Shown: positions 34,012-44,381, numbered from the stretch's first letter. The stretch: DNA of 64,000 nt from an uncultured Pedobacter sp. (GCF_946480185.1 NZ_CAMLIG010000012.1:62001-126000); one strand, 5' to 3'. Translations and numbers: made by a program. Notes: a model not told the origin generated them from the letters alone.

Positions 34012-36303
34012 CTATTCAACGTTGCTTAACCTAAACGTACTTTTCAATCCTTCAGCAGATGAAGTACCTACCTGAACGGTATAATCCCCTGCCTCATAAC
34101 CAAATTTCATATCGGCCCGAGTAAATTTTAAAATTTCGGGATTGATGATGAAAGAAACCTGCTTAGTTTCGCCGGGCTGTAATTCAATTTTTTTAAAGGC
34201 TTTTAATTCCTTATCGGGACGGACCACAGAACCGATTAAGTCTTTGATGTATAGCTGAACCACCTCTTTGCCCGCAACTTCTCCTGTATTTTTAACATCC
34301 ACCGTCAAGGAGATCTGGCTATTCGGAGTAATCTCACTAGAAGAAAGCTTCAGGTTGTCGTACTTAAACTGGGTATAGCTTAAGCCAAATCCAAAGGGAT
34401 ATAAAGGACCATTTTCTATGAAAAGATAACCTTTTTTAAAATTAATCTCTTTTTGGCTGTAGTGAAATGGCAATTGCCCAATGGTGTGCGGAACAGTAAC
34501 CGGCAATTTACCTGATGGATTTATTTGTCCAAAAATTGCTTTTGCGATAGCTTCGTTACCGAATTCCCCTAAATCCCAGCAATCTAGGATGGCATCAGCT
34601 GACTTAGAAAACTCATTTATAGATAAGGTCCTACGATGCTTTAACACCACAATCACTGGTTTTCCTAAGGCCTTAATTTTGGTAAGCAACTCATCCTGAG
34701 GTGCTACCGGTTCAATACTAGCCCGGTCTCCTAAAGCTTTATTAAAAAAACCTTCTTTAGCGGTAAATTCATCTCCGCCTAAAAACAGCACACATAAATC
34801 TGCATCTTGTGCAATAGCAAGCAACTTATCTACACCAGGTTTGGTATTGGTATTTAAAACAGGAACATCTGGGGCTTTATTGGTTAAATCAAAACCTTTT
34901 TCTGCTATAAATTGAACACTTTTGCCTGCAATTTTTTCAAAATCTAATTTTGCTCCCTCTGATAAAACTGGTCCCAACAGTGCAATTTTTTTAAACTTTG
35001 TTGTGGTTGGATCTAATGGCAAAATGGGAATACCATCAGCTGATTGATTCTTTAACAGGATGATAGATTCTTCATCTAACTTTTTTGCAAGCGATAAATC
35101 TGTCTCAGTTCTTACATTTTTATCAACGGTCTCTACTTTTACATAAGGATTTTCGAATAAGCCTAAAACAAACTTAGTACGCAAAACTCTTGCTACGGCA
35201 TCATCTATGTATTTAAGCAATTCCGGATGAGTTTTTACAATATTTGGGAGAAGTGCAAAAGCATTATCACTATATAAATCCACATCCATCCCAGCTTTAA
35301 GAGCCATTATTACCGCATCTTCGGGAGTTTCGGCAACTTTCATAAAAGAGTGTAAACGAGCAATATCATTAGCATCGGAAACGATGTAACCTTTAAATCC
35401 CCACTGCTTTTTAAGTGTTTCTGTTAATAAATCCCGATTTGCATGACTCGCCACTCCGTTTATATCGCCGTGAGAGGCCATTATTCCGAGTGTCTTTGCT
35501 TCTTGAACTGCCGCTTTAAATGGAGGGAAAATTTCATCTATCAAAGTACGTGGCGAAATTTCTATGGCCGCAAAGTTTTTACCTCCTAAAACTTGACCAT
35601 AACCTGCAAAATGTTTTGTAACAGCGCCAATATGTGTACTCTTTAAACCAACATAATCACCTTGTACACCAGTGATGGCACTAACGACCATTTTCGTAGT
35701 GAGGTAAGTATCTTCACCAAACGCCTCGCTCATTCTTCCAAATCTTGGATCGCGAGATAAATCTGCTTCAGGAGAATGGCACATGTTTAAGCCTCTTAAC
35801 CTCGCTTCTCGTCCAATAATATCCCAAGTTTGGTGGACCAAATCCCGATTAAAACTTGCGGCCATATTAATTGGTCTGGCAAATTTTGTACACCCATCGG
35901 CATCTACACCATTGTAAGACTCGGTAATAAATAAAGCTGGTATCCCGAGCCTGTTGTGCGTAATAATGTATTGTTGTAGTTGATTGTTTAGCAACGCAGC
36001 TTTACTGGGTGTTAAGAATTCTCCAGGATTTTTTATTCCAGCAATGCCATATTTTAAACGCTCACTCACTCCAGCTTTTAATGACAGCTTTCCATTTTTA
36101 TCTAAATCAATTCCCAAATTAGCATGAAAGATTCTCATCTGAGCAACCTTTTCATCGATAGTCATCCTACTCAACAAATCTTTAACGCGAATTTCAACTG
36201 AAGCATTTACGTCTTTATAAGTGGGTACTTGTCCGTATGAAAAAATAGGCGAAATGCCCATCATGCAGCTAATTGAAAAAAGAAAATAGTTTAGTCGATT
36301 CAT
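34012..36303 (-). CDS. GH3-family beta-glycosidase (beta-xylosidase/beta-glucosidase type)
   Basis: 763 residues, signal peptide ending SYGQ. The TIM-barrel domain contains RDPRFGRMSEAFGEDTYL, the K-H pair (Lys230-His231, in VTKHFAGYG) and nucleophile Asp310 in GYIVSDANDIARL, where Ala replaces the more common Trp after SD. The second alpha/beta domain (ESIILLKNQ ... VVLKHRRTLSINE) and the C-terminal Fn3-like domain (VDVKNTGEVAGKEVVQLYIKD) are complete. It is the first gene of the 11-gene minus-strand run. It cleaves beta-linked xylose or glucose from oligosaccharides; beta-xylosidase fits an ulvan-type substrate. A palindrome GTTTGCACAAAC upstream resembles the GTAC half of the promoter modules only weakly. 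Confidence 0.93.
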   Translation of the reverse strand: MNRLNYFLFSISCMMGISPIFSYGQVPTYKDVNASVEIRVKDLLSRMTIDEKVAQMRIFHANLGIDLDKNGKLSLKAGVSERLKYGIAGIKNPGEFLTPSKAALLNNQLQQYIITHNRLGIPALFITESYNGVDADGCTKFARPINMAASFNRDLVHQTWDIIGREARLRGLNMCHSPEADLSRDPRFGRMSEAFGEDTYLTTKMVVSAITGVQGDYVGLKSTHIGAVTKHFAGYGQVLGGKNFAAIEISPRTLIDEIFPPFKAAVQEAKTLGIMASHGDINGVASHANRDLLTETLKKQWGFKGYIVSDANDIARLHSFMKVAETPEDAVIMALKAGMDVDLYSDNAFALLPNIVKTHPELLKYIDDAVARVLRTKFVLGLFENPYVKVETVDKNVRTETDLSLAKKLDEESIILLKNQSADGIPILPLDPTTTKFKKIALLGPVLSEGAKLDFEKIAGKSVQFIAEKGFDLTNKAPDVPVLNTNTKPGVDKLLAIAQDADLCVLFLGGDEFTAKEGFFNKALGDRASIEPVAPQDELLTKIKALGKPVIVVLKHRRTLSINEFSKSADAILDCWDLGEFGNEAIAKAIFGQINPSGKLPVTVPHTIGQLPFHYSQKEINFKKGYLFIENGPLYPFGFGLSYTQFKYDNLKLSSSEITPNSQISLTVDVKNTGEVAGKEVVQLYIKDLIGSVVRPDKELKAFKKIELQPGETKQVSFIINPEILKFTRADMKFGYEAGDYTVQVGTSSAEGLKSTFRLSNVE

Positions 36304-37092
36304 ATAAATTAGTAAGCAACGTACCTATGCTTTGGTAAATGAAAGTTGCTTAGTTTGCACAAACACTAAACTATTGAGCTTTAAACAGAATATAATACAT
36401 AAAACATGGAAAATAGTCCAGACCCAAAGACCATTTATCAGAAATCATGATGCTTCAATTAAAGCGTGGGTACAAACAGGTATTTTAAAAGGCTAGCTAA
36501 TGCATGGTCAAATCTTCTGATTGCGTTATTCTCGTAAAATTATTATCAACGCAGGCAATCTAGTTGCTAAGGATGATGAACCGGGTTTCATTTTAACGCT
36601 TAAAACATTAACAACTGTACTATCTAAACTTTTTATAATACTTTCCCTTCTACTGCCAATTCTTGTAGTGACAGGATTTAATCTCTCAAGAAACATTTAA
36701 CACATACTAATCTAAGGCACCCGTTTTCATGTCCGTGACGTTAGTTTGGGATAAAAATCTGTTAAAAACTATTTTACCACTACTTCAACAGACTTTACTA
36801 TTTTTTCTTCTCCGTAAATGGTTGAATTATTGCTCCATTTATCCTTTAATGCAACGGTGCGAAAAGCAAAGTTTTGTGCCGTGGGCGGTTTCATTACAAC
36901 AGCTAGTCGGTTTTATTATCTATGTATATGATACTTTTTTCTTTTTGTGCAAAAGTAGGTGATGCAAATATTGATACTGCAATCAGTTGGAGTATGATTT
37001 TTTTCATTTTTTGGATTTAAGATTGGAAAGATTAAAATACTTAATCAGCTATATTTTAAAACTAAATATGGCTGATGGTTAAAATGTTATTA
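36304..37092. other. Long gap before the GH3 operon, with gene debris
   Basis: 789 bases without an intact gene. It contains the broken secreted protein at 36769-37007. On the plus strand a frame about 36511-36700 ends in a hydrophobic stretch (LSKLFIILSLLLPILVVTGFNL), not recognised. A promoter for the GH3-led operon must lie near 36304-36400; no clear -7/-33 pair was seen. Confidence 0.5.
36769..37007 (-). pseudogene. Remnant of a secreted protein (signal peptide plus frameshifted C-terminus)
   Basis: ATG at 37007 opens MKKIILQLIAVSIFASPTFAQ, a clean signal peptide, but the frame stops after NKTD. The next reading frame continues with VVMKPPTAQNFAFRTVALKD and ends SVEVVVK with a stop at 36769. 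A large internal deletion plus a frameshift would explain a signal peptide fused to a C-terminal tail. The parent family was not recognised. Confidence 0.6.
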
Positions 37093-37986
37093 CTATAACA
37101 CATTGTTTAAAAATGAAACGATTTCGTCTATTTTATTATCGGCAATAAATTTATATTGAGCGTGACCCTTATCTTTCAAAATCACTAAACGTGATTCTTT
37201 AGAACCCAAAGAATCCATTCTGTCTTTAATTGCATGGGAGTAGGCTAAATTAATCGTTTCATCAATATCGCCGTGATAAAGTAAAATTGGAGCAGCGTTT
37301 TTTCCAATTACGTTAACATTTTCTAAACCGCCCCATAAACTCACCACTGCTTTTATGGGTAACACATTTTGTTTGGATGCATAAGCTACATATAAAGCTG
37401 TCATTGCTCCGGCAGAGCCACCGCTTATTGCCACTTTGTTGATATCTAAATTATATTTTGAAGCATTATTTTTCACCCATTTTAAGGCGCTAATAGCATC
37501 CTCAGAGGCATTTTCAATAGCTTCGTTTAAAACCGGATGAAATTTTCCGTTAACGGGCAAACCCTTTGCCATATTTCCGGAGCAGGATGCGCCACTTACT
37601 TTTTTATATTTTAAGGTTAAACGATAGTTAATAGAAACTACCGCAAACCCTTGAACAGCCATTTTAGAACAAATATCTTTCACGCCTGCTTTATCTCCTC
37701 CGGTAAAACCACCTCCATGAATGAAAACAAAAACAGGAAGGCTTACTTTCTTAGCATCATTTTGAGGAAGATATAAATCAAGAATTCTATCACTGGCTGA
37801 GTCTTTAGCTATTGCGGGTACTGGCGCATATCTTATATTTTGTATTAAATTAATATTGTTGCTCAAAAGCTTTTGATTTTGAACTGGAGGCGTATAATTC
37901 GGTGATATTTCTTGGGCAGTAACTTTAAAAATTACAGTGCTAACTAATAGAAATGAGAAGAACAGTAGGCTCTTTAGATTTTGCAT
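37093..37986 (-). CDS. Secreted alpha/beta-hydrolase esterase
   Basis: 297 residues, signal peptide ending VTAQ. HGGGFTGGDKAG is the oxyanion-hole motif, ISGGSAGAMTALY carries the nucleophile Ser, LLYHGDIDETI the acid, and DKGHAQYKF the His. It resembles the BD-FAE/esterase-lipase group acting on acetyl or other acyl esters of polysaccharides. Periplasmic removal of acyl groups from the same glycan is likely from context; specificity is unknown. It lies in the same direction as the GH3 operon but is separated by a 789-base gap, so it is probably its own unit. Confidence 0.85.
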   Translation of the reverse strand: MQNLKSLLFFSFLLVSTVIFKVTAQEISPNYTPPVQNQKLLSNNINLIQNIRYAPVPAIAKDSASDRILDLYLPQNDAKKVSLPVFVFIHGGGFTGGDKAGVKDICSKMAVQGFAVVSINYRLTLKYKKVSGASCSGNMAKGLPVNGKFHPVLNEAIENASEDAISALKWVKNNASKYNLDINKVAISGGSAGAMTALYVAYASKQNVLPIKAVVSLWGGLENVNVIGKNAAPILLYHGDIDETINLAYSHAIKDRMDSLGSKESRLVILKDKGHAQYKFIADNKIDEIVSFLNNVL

Positions 37987-38063
37987 GTGCTTAAAATGGT
38001 TAATTATGGATTATTAGGTTTAAAACTCAACAAATTTATGTAGTGTTTAAATAAACAATACTG

Positions 38064-38288
38064 TTAATTGTATCTATTTAAGGGGGCAAATATATCAAGC
38101 AGATAAAAGTATTTGAACTGGTTCCTTTCAAATTTCTTGGTAAATTCTGTGGGGTTAATATTAAACTCTTCTTTAAAGCACTTTCTAAAATAGTTTATAT
38201 CGTGAAAGCCCCCCATATAAGCCTCCCCATCCATCATAAAAATTTTGCACTCAATCAAATAAGCTTTACAATGATTTTTTCTGAACGT
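38064..38288 (-). pseudogene. AraC-type HTH remnant, likely from a hybrid two-component regulator
   Basis: The frame open from 38288 reads FRKNHCKAYLIECK, then GGFHDINYFRKCFKEEFNINPTEFTKKF. The latter is the second helix-turn-helix of AraC-family domains found at the C-terminus of Bacteroidota hybrid two-component PUL sensors. A stop lies directly upstream and no sensor or kinase part is near. The rest of 37987-38645 holds no gene. Confidence 0.75.
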
Positions 38289-38645
38289 TTAATAATTGGT
38301 ATTCAAAAGTAATAAATAAGTTAAGTGATTTTCACCTTATTGAAAAATCATTGTTTGATAAAAACATACGCCTTCAACAATTATTACTAACTATCAAAAT
38401 AATATCGGTATAAGTTTTAAAACTATAACAATTGAAACTTTCCTTAATTGTTAAATATTCCTCATCACAAACTCCGTTTTTTATGTTTTACAACGAATGA
38501 AATGTCCAGATCTACCATGTTTGTGAGATCAAAAAAACTTAGCATTAAATGAAGAACTTTATACTTTAAAGACTACTTTTTGCGAAATTCTGTTTTAGGT
38601 AATTTGTCTCTGCCTTGTGTCGAAATTTATTTTCTATATTTAAAC

Positions 38646-41600
38646 ATGGAAACCATTAAATATTTTACAAAAATTTTCGACTTAGGTCCTTTACCGAGTT
38701 TGATTTTATGTCCAAATGGTTCTCATTTTACTATTCAAACAGCTAATAAGGCCTACCTAAAAACAATTAGCCCTCTGTTAAGCGATATAATTGGAAAATC
38801 CATCTTTGAAGTTTTTCCATTTCATGCCGATCCTGAAAACTCGAGCTACTTCATCGGTTTTAAGAATTCATTATTATCGGTAATGGATGATAAAACCGCT
38901 AAAAAAATAGAGGTTGTAAAATTCAATCTTACAGTAGCCAACAGTAATAATTCAGAAGATAGATATTTCGAGGTTGAAATTATTCCTGTTTTATCTGAAC
39001 AGGATGAAGTTGAATATATTTTACTTACACTCATCGATGTTACCGGCTCTACTAATTTGGCTAAACAGCTCGAAAAAACTGTTCAAGATCTCAAATCCAG
39101 AAATGATTTTATAGAAACCATCATTGAAAATGTCCCTATAGGTATAGCGGTAAATAAAATTAATGATGGAAAAGCTACTTTAATGAACAAACGCTTTAGT
39201 GAGATTTATGGCTGGCAGGAAAGTGAATTTTTAGATATCACATCATTTTTCAATAAAATATATCCAGACGAAGATTATAGAAAAGAAATAACAGCAAGAG
39301 TAATAAACGACATACAAAGTGGCGACCCTGATAGAATGCATTGGGAAGGGATTACAATAACTACATCTACTGGGGAGAAAAGAGTAATAAACGCCAAAAA
39401 TATTCCTCTTTTTGATCAAAACATCATGATATCTACAGTAATAGATGACACGCTGGCCGCTACACAAGCTGCAGATATTTTCAAAGTAAAAACTAACCAA
39501 GACGCTTTGATCAACTGCTCGGAAGATCAAATATGGTCTATTGATAAAGATTTGCGACTTATAAGTTTTAACAAAGCGTATAGGGAGATGATAACGATGT
39601 TTACCGGCAATGCTCCGAAAGAGGGCAAATCGGTAATGACGGAGGAATTCGGAACTGAGTTAAATCAAAAATGGCTGGATTATTATAATAGAGCCTTAAA
39701 TGGCGAACGATTTACAATTACTGAACAAATAGTTAACCCCCTAACGTCAAATATAGAATATGGCCTGATCACATTTAACCCCATGTACCATGAATCTGGC
39801 GATCTGTTTGGCGTTGCCTGCTATTCAAAAGATATAACCAAAGAAAAACTTAATCTGATGGCTTTAGAAAAAGCACAAGCCGAATTAAGCAGGATCATGC
39901 AATCCTCGTTGGATATGATTTGCACTATTGACGATGATGGGAACTTTAAAAACGTAAGCGATGCATCTATAAAAATACTGGGATATCAACCTATAGAGCT
40001 AATAGGCAAACCATATTTTAACCTGATATATAGCGAGGACATCGATAAAACTATTCAGGCATCCAACAATATTAAAACGGGTATTGAAACCACCAATTTC
40101 CAAAACCGTATGATGCGAAAAGATGGTAGCATTGTCCCGCTGGTTTGGTCTGCCAGATGGGATAAACAGGAAAAAACAACTTATTCTATTGCAAGAGATG
40201 CTACGGAAACAATTAAATCAGAATTAGCTTTGTCAGAATCCGAAAAAAAATACCGGTTTCTTTTTGAAAACAACCCCTCACCTATGTTGATATGGGATTT
40301 TGAAACGCTAGAAATCATAGACTGTAATGAAGAAGCATGTCTGAAATATGGTTATACTAAAGATGAGTTTTTACAATTAAACACGTTACAAATCAGGCCA
40401 GAAGAAGATATCCCTTTAATAAAAGAGGCTGTTAAAGATGAGGCTACATACGGATTAATCCATAAGAGGATATGGAGACATACAAGAAAAAATGGCGACA
40501 TCATGATAATGGAAATAACCGGCCATCTTATTAAATACAATGGCAGAACTGTTGTGATTAACCAAAACATTGATGTTACAGAAAGGATCAGGGCAGAGAA
40601 AGAACTTCATGAATCAGAAGAACGTTATCGGTTATTATTTTACAATAGTCCCATCCCTAAGTGGATATATAACATAGAGACTTACCGCATCTTAGAAGTT
40701 AACGATACAGCAATAAATCATTACGGATATAGCAGGGAAGAGTTTTTAACGATGACAATTGCTGATATCAGACCGAAAGAAGATGTACCGATGGTTATTA
40801 ATAAGCTTAAGAATATGTTTTCCGATAACCAGATACAACACTTCGGTGTATATAATCATTTAAAAAAGGATGGCACAGTAATTAAGATGGAGATATCGGG
40901 TTACCAAATAAACTATAAAGGCGCAAATTGTAGAATGGTTGTCTGCATTGATGTAACTGAAAAAGAAAGAGCATTTGAGGAGCTAAAACAAAACGAACAA
41001 ACTTTATTTCACAGCAGGCAGCAGCTAAGTTTGATTTACAATAATGTTAAAGATATTATCTTCATGCTTACGGTAGAAAACAACAAAAAATTCAAGTTTA
41101 GTTCTGTTAATCAATCTTTTTACAGTACAACCGGGATACAAGAAGATAGCGTTATTGATAAATATGTACATGATATTATTCCTGAGCCGTCTCTGAGCCT
41201 GGCCTTATCAAAATATCAGGAAGCTATTGAAAAGAAAACAAAAGTTACTTGGGAAGAAACAACCACCTATCCAACAGGCATAAAAACCGGCATTGTAACC
41301 ATAACGCCAATTTTTGATAATAAAGGCAATTGCACACAGTTAATAGGATCTGTTAATGACATAACCGAACGCAAGAAAGACGAGCAACAATTAAAGTTGT
41401 TGGAATCTGTGATAGTACATGCCAGCGACGCTGTTGTAATTACCGAAGCAGAACCACTTCACGGTCCCGGCCCGCGTATCATATATGTAAACAAAGCATT
41501 TACGCAAATGACGGGCTATACGGAAGATGAAGTTATTGGGAAAAGCCCACGCTTTTTGCAGGGACCAAACACCGATAAACGCGAATTGAAAAGATTAAGC

Positions 41601-42857
41601 GATTGTATGCACAAATGGCAACCCTGTGAAATCACCATTATTAATTATAAAAAAAGTGGTGAAGAGTTTTGGCTCAATTTTTCCATCACGCCGGTAGCCG
41701 ATGCCAATGGGTGGGTTACCCATTGGATATCTATAGAACGGGATGTTACCGAACGAAAAAAAACCGAACAAGCCTTACAAGAGGCCTATAATGAGAGGAC
41801 CACAATATTAGAAAGTATTGATGATGCCTTTTTTGCCGTGGACAACAATTGGAAAGTAACCTATTGGAACAAAAGAGCCGCAGCCTTATTAGGAAAATCA
41901 GCCAATCAAATGCTTAACCAAAACATTTGGGAAGAATTTTCAGATTTTATTGACTCCGTATCTTACAAAAAGTACCATCAGGCTATTGAAACAAATGAGT
42001 CGGTTCATTTTGAGGATTATTATCCGCCTTTTGATTCCTGGTTAGACATCAGTTGCTATCCTTCCAAAGAGGGACTCGCTATCTATTTCAAAGATATTAC
42101 GGAGCGCAAACAATATGATATACGGTTGCAAGAATTAAATGAAAGTCTTTTAAAACAAGCAAAGGAACTTAAGATTTCTAATGCTGAACTTGAGCAATTT
42201 GCGTATGTGGCATCACATGACTTGCAAGAACCCCTAAGAATGGTAACAAGCTTTATGGCGCAACTGGATAAAAAATATAGTGACATTTTAGACGAAAAAG
42301 GAAAAAAATACATCTACTTTGCAATAGATGGGGCAAAACGGATGCGTCAGCTTATTCTTGACCTGCTTGAGTTTTCAAGAGTTGGCCTTACAGATGATGA
42401 CCAAGAAGAAGTTGATTTTAACAAGCTTGTTAAGGAAGTAACCGCTTTATACAGAAAAAAAATAGAGGATTTAAAAGCCACCATAAACTTTGAAAATTTA
42501 CCCACATTGCTGATTTACAAAACCCCGATAAGGCAGGTTTTCCAAAACCTGATTAGTAACAGCTTAAAATATCACAGGCAGGGTGTGTCGCCAATAATTG
42601 ATATATCATTTAAAGAAACGGCAACAAATTTTGAATTTTGTGTTAAGGATAATGGAATAGGCATAAACGTAGAGTTTCACGATAAAATATTCATTATTTT
42701 TCAGCGATTACATAACAGAGATGAATATTCTGGTACAGGCATGGGCTTAGCTATAACAAAAAAAATCATTGAAAATATAGGAGGTAAAATATGGGTCGAA
42801 TCTGTTGAGGGTAAGGGCTCCGCTTTCTATTTTACCATTTTAAAATCAAATAGATGA
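38646..42857 (+). CDS. Nine-PAS sensor histidine kinase
   Basis: Start taken at ATG 38646 (METIKYFTKIFDLG) rather than the upstream TTG; 1403 residues, no signal peptide or clear membrane span, so soluble. I count nine PAS domains in tandem. The fifth and sixth are near-duplicates (YRFLFENNPSPMLIWDFETLEI and YRLLFYNSPIPKWIYNIETYRI). The eighth is LOV-like (GKSPRFLQGPNTD, NYKKSGEEFWLN) but has Pro where LOV domains have the flavin-bonding Cys. The HisKA helix contains FAYVASHDLQEPLRMV (phospho-His), followed by an ATPase domain with NLISNSLKYH, DNGIGI and GTGMGLAI. It should phosphorylate the receiver whose start overlaps its stop. The signal is not known. Confidence 0.93.
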   Translation: METIKYFTKIFDLGPLPSLILCPNGSHFTIQTANKAYLKTISPLLSDIIGKSIFEVFPFHADPENSSYFIGFKNSLLSVMDDKTAKKIEVVKFNLTVANSNNSEDRYFEVEIIPVLSEQDEVEYILLTLIDVTGSTNLAKQLEKTVQDLKSRNDFIETIIENVPIGIAVNKINDGKATLMNKRFSEIYGWQESEFLDITSFFNKIYPDEDYRKEITARVINDIQSGDPDRMHWEGITITTSTGEKRVINAKNIPLFDQNIMISTVIDDTLAATQAADIFKVKTNQDALINCSEDQIWSIDKDLRLISFNKAYREMITMFTGNAPKEGKSVMTEEFGTELNQKWLDYYNRALNGERFTITEQIVNPLTSNIEYGLITFNPMYHESGDLFGVACYSKDITKEKLNLMALEKAQAELSRIMQSSLDMICTIDDDGNFKNVSDASIKILGYQPIELIGKPYFNLIYSEDIDKTIQASNNIKTGIETTNFQNRMMRKDGSIVPLVWSARWDKQEKTTYSIARDATETIKSELALSESEKKYRFLFENNPSPMLIWDFETLEIIDCNEEACLKYGYTKDEFLQLNTLQIRPEEDIPLIKEAVKDEATYGLIHKRIWRHTRKNGDIMIMEITGHLIKYNGRTVVINQNIDVTERIRAEKELHESEERYRLLFYNSPIPKWIYNIETYRILEVNDTAINHYGYSREEFLTMTIADIRPKEDVPMVINKLKNMFSDNQIQHFGVYNHLKKDGTVIKMEISGYQINYKGANCRMVVCIDVTEKERAFEELKQNEQTLFHSRQQLSLIYNNVKDIIFMLTVENNKKFKFSSVNQSFYSTTGIQEDSVIDKYVHDIIPEPSLSLALSKYQEAIEKKTKVTWEETTTYPTGIKTGIVTITPIFDNKGNCTQLIGSVNDITERKKDEQQLKLLESVIVHASDAVVITEAEPLHGPGPRIIYVNKAFTQMTGYTEDEVIGKSPRFLQGPNTDKRELKRLSDCMHKWQPCEITIINYKKSGEEFWLNFSITPVADANGWVTHWISIERDVTERKKTEQALQEAYNERTTILESIDDAFFAVDNNWKVTYWNKRAAALLGKSANQMLNQNIWEEFSDFIDSVSYKKYHQAIETNESVHFEDYYPPFDSWLDISCYPSKEGLAIYFKDITERKQYDIRLQELNESLLKQAKELKISNAELEQFAYVASHDLQEPLRMVTSFMAQLDKKYSDILDEKGKKYIYFAIDGAKRMRQLILDLLEFSRVGLTDDDQEEVDFNKLVKEVTALYRKKIEDLKATINFENLPTLLIYKTPIRQVFQNLISNSLKYHRQGVSPIIDISFKETATNFEFCVKDNGIGINVEFHDKIFIIFQRLHNRDEYSGTGMGLAITKKIIENIGGKIWVESVEGKGSAFYFTILKSNR

Positions 42858-43291
42858 TGAAAACAATCAATATCCTGCTCATAGAAGACAATGAGGGCGA
42901 CATCTTTCTTACCAAGGAAGCTTTTGAAGAAAGCAAATTGGTAAATCAGATTACTGTTATCAAGGATGGTAAGGAAGCCATAAACTTCTTTGAAGAATTA
43001 GATGAACCCTCAAAAGCACCTGATTTAGTACTATTAGATGTTAATTTGCCTAAAGTAAGCGGGCAAGAAGTTTTGATGTACATTAAAAACAACGACAAGT
43101 ATAAAAGTATACCTGTAATCATGTTAACTACATCATCCGCAGAAAAAGACATTCTACAATCTTATAAAAACCATGTCAACTGTTATATCACAAAACCCAT
43201 TGATGTTTCGGACTTTATTCATGCTATGACTAAAATTGAGGATTTTTGGATCAACATTGTCTCTGTTCCCCGTAAAAAAGATGATCAATAA
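42854..43291 (+). CDS. Single-domain response regulator (Rcp1-like receiver)
   Basis: 145 residues, a receiver domain only: IEDNEGDIFLTKEAF (acidic pocket), PDLVLLDVNLPKVSG (phospho-acceptor Asp in LLDVNLP), PVIMLTTSSAEKD, CYITKPIDV (conserved Lys-Pro). This is the phytochrome-associated Rcp type that commonly follows multi-PAS kinases. Its ATG overlaps the kinase stop (ATGATGA), so the two are co-translated. With no output domain, it should act as a phosphate shuttle or by binding a partner. Confidence 0.93.
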   Translation: MMKTINILLIEDNEGDIFLTKEAFEESKLVNQITVIKDGKEAINFFEELDEPSKAPDLVLLDVNLPKVSGQEVLMYIKNNDKYKSIPVIMLTTSSAEKDILQSYKNHVNCYITKPIDVSDFIHAMTKIEDFWINIVSVPRKKDDQ

Positions 43292-44381
43292 AGTGCCTTT
43301 TTCAATTTTTGTTGTGGAAGATAATCCCGGCGACTTTGAACTTGTTGAAGAGTTTTTGTTGGAACAAATTGAAACCCCAACGATTTTGCAGGCAGGAAGT
43401 TTTAAAGAGGCTAAAGACATATTATCAAAACGCAATAAAATTGACGTTATACTTTTGGATCTTTCATTACCAGATAAAACCGGGATTGACCTAATTAACG
43501 AAATAATAGCTATTAGTTTAAATATACCTGTTATTGTTTTAACAGGATATGCAGATATTTCGTTTGGGATAGAATCGCTTTCCAAAGGTATATGTGATTA
43601 TATTTTAAAAGATGAGCTTACTCCTTTGACTTTATATAAAAGTATTGTTTACAGCGTAGAGCGTAAAAAAATAATATCATCGCTAGAAGAATCAGAGAAA
43701 CGGATAAGAGGCTATGCCAAACGGTTAAATGATGTATTAGAAGAGGAAAGAACGCGTATAGCTCGCGAAATACACGACGAATTTGGACAGCAGCTTTCGG
43801 GACTTAAAATGGCGCTTTCTTCATTGAAAAAAGTTAACGGCTTTCCCAATAATATTGACCCGTTAATTGACACATTAGTAGCTGACGTAAATTATAGCAT
43901 ACAATCTTTAAGACAAATTGCTAACGAATTACGCCCTGTTATCATTGACAAATTAGGTTTGTTTTCAGCTCTAGAATGGCTGGTTGGTGAATTCGAGAAA
44001 AAGACAAATATAACCATCCAATTGGACATGGACCATAATAAGCCACCCATTAATAAGATTATAGAAATTAATATATTTAGGATATGCCAAGAGGCCTTAG
44101 CAAATATAGCTAAACATGCTAAAGCTACATTAGTAAATTTACAGATAGAGAGCAAGAGCGGTATATTAAATATAAAAATAATTGATAATGGTAAAGGCAT
44201 TAAATCTAGTAAATTGCATAACCCATTGTCTATGGGCTTGCTAAACATGCAAGAAAGGGCTAATCTGATTGGTGCTAAAATCAACATCATCAGCTCGCCA
44301 CAAACAGGTACTATGATTGAACTTATTACAGGTATACATGGCAAAAAGAGTATTAATAGCAGACGATCACTCCGCCATTAG
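43281..44381 (+). CDS. Receiver-histidine kinase hybrid (HisKA_3/NarX-type)
   Basis: ATG 43281 (MINKVPFSIFVVEDNPGDF) is chosen over the upstream TTG; it overlaps the preceding receiver's stop by 11 bases. 366 residues: receiver (about 8-125; VILLDLSLPDKTG acceptor, IVLTGYADI, YILKDE), a short coiled linker, a HisKA_3 helix (EEERTRIAREIHDEFGQQLSGLK, phospho-His in REIHDE) and an ATPase domain (CQEALANIAKHA, DNGKGI, SMGLLNMQERA). An N-terminal receiver on a NarX-like kinase makes it the likely middle step of a phosphorelay from the nine-PAS kinase to the LuxR-type regulator whose gene overlaps its 3' end. Confidence 0.92.
   Translation: MINKVPFSIFVVEDNPGDFELVEEFLLEQIETPTILQAGSFKEAKDILSKRNKIDVILLDLSLPDKTGIDLINEIIAISLNIPVIVLTGYADISFGIESLSKGICDYILKDELTPLTLYKSIVYSVERKKIISSLEESEKRIRGYAKRLNDVLEEERTRIAREIHDEFGQQLSGLKMALSSLKKVNGFPNNIDPLIDTLVADVNYSIQSLRQIANELRPVIIDKLGLFSALEWLVGEFEKKTNITIQLDMDHNKPPINKIIEINIFRICQEALANIAKHAKATLVNLQIESKSGILNIKIIDNGKGIKSSKLHNPLSMGLLNMQERANLIGAKINIISSPQTGTMIELITGIHGKKSINSRRSLRH

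Noticed and set aside
36340..36380. GTTTGCACAAAC palindrome upstream of GH3 as a fifth promoter-module copy
   Set aside because: It shares only the TTTG..CAAA core; the dyad, T-run and 25-base spacing to a -7 element are missing.
36729..36962. Plus-strand 77-codon frame
   Set aside because: It lies opposite the broken secreted protein, whose signal peptide and tail are recognisable on the minus strand; no features of its own.
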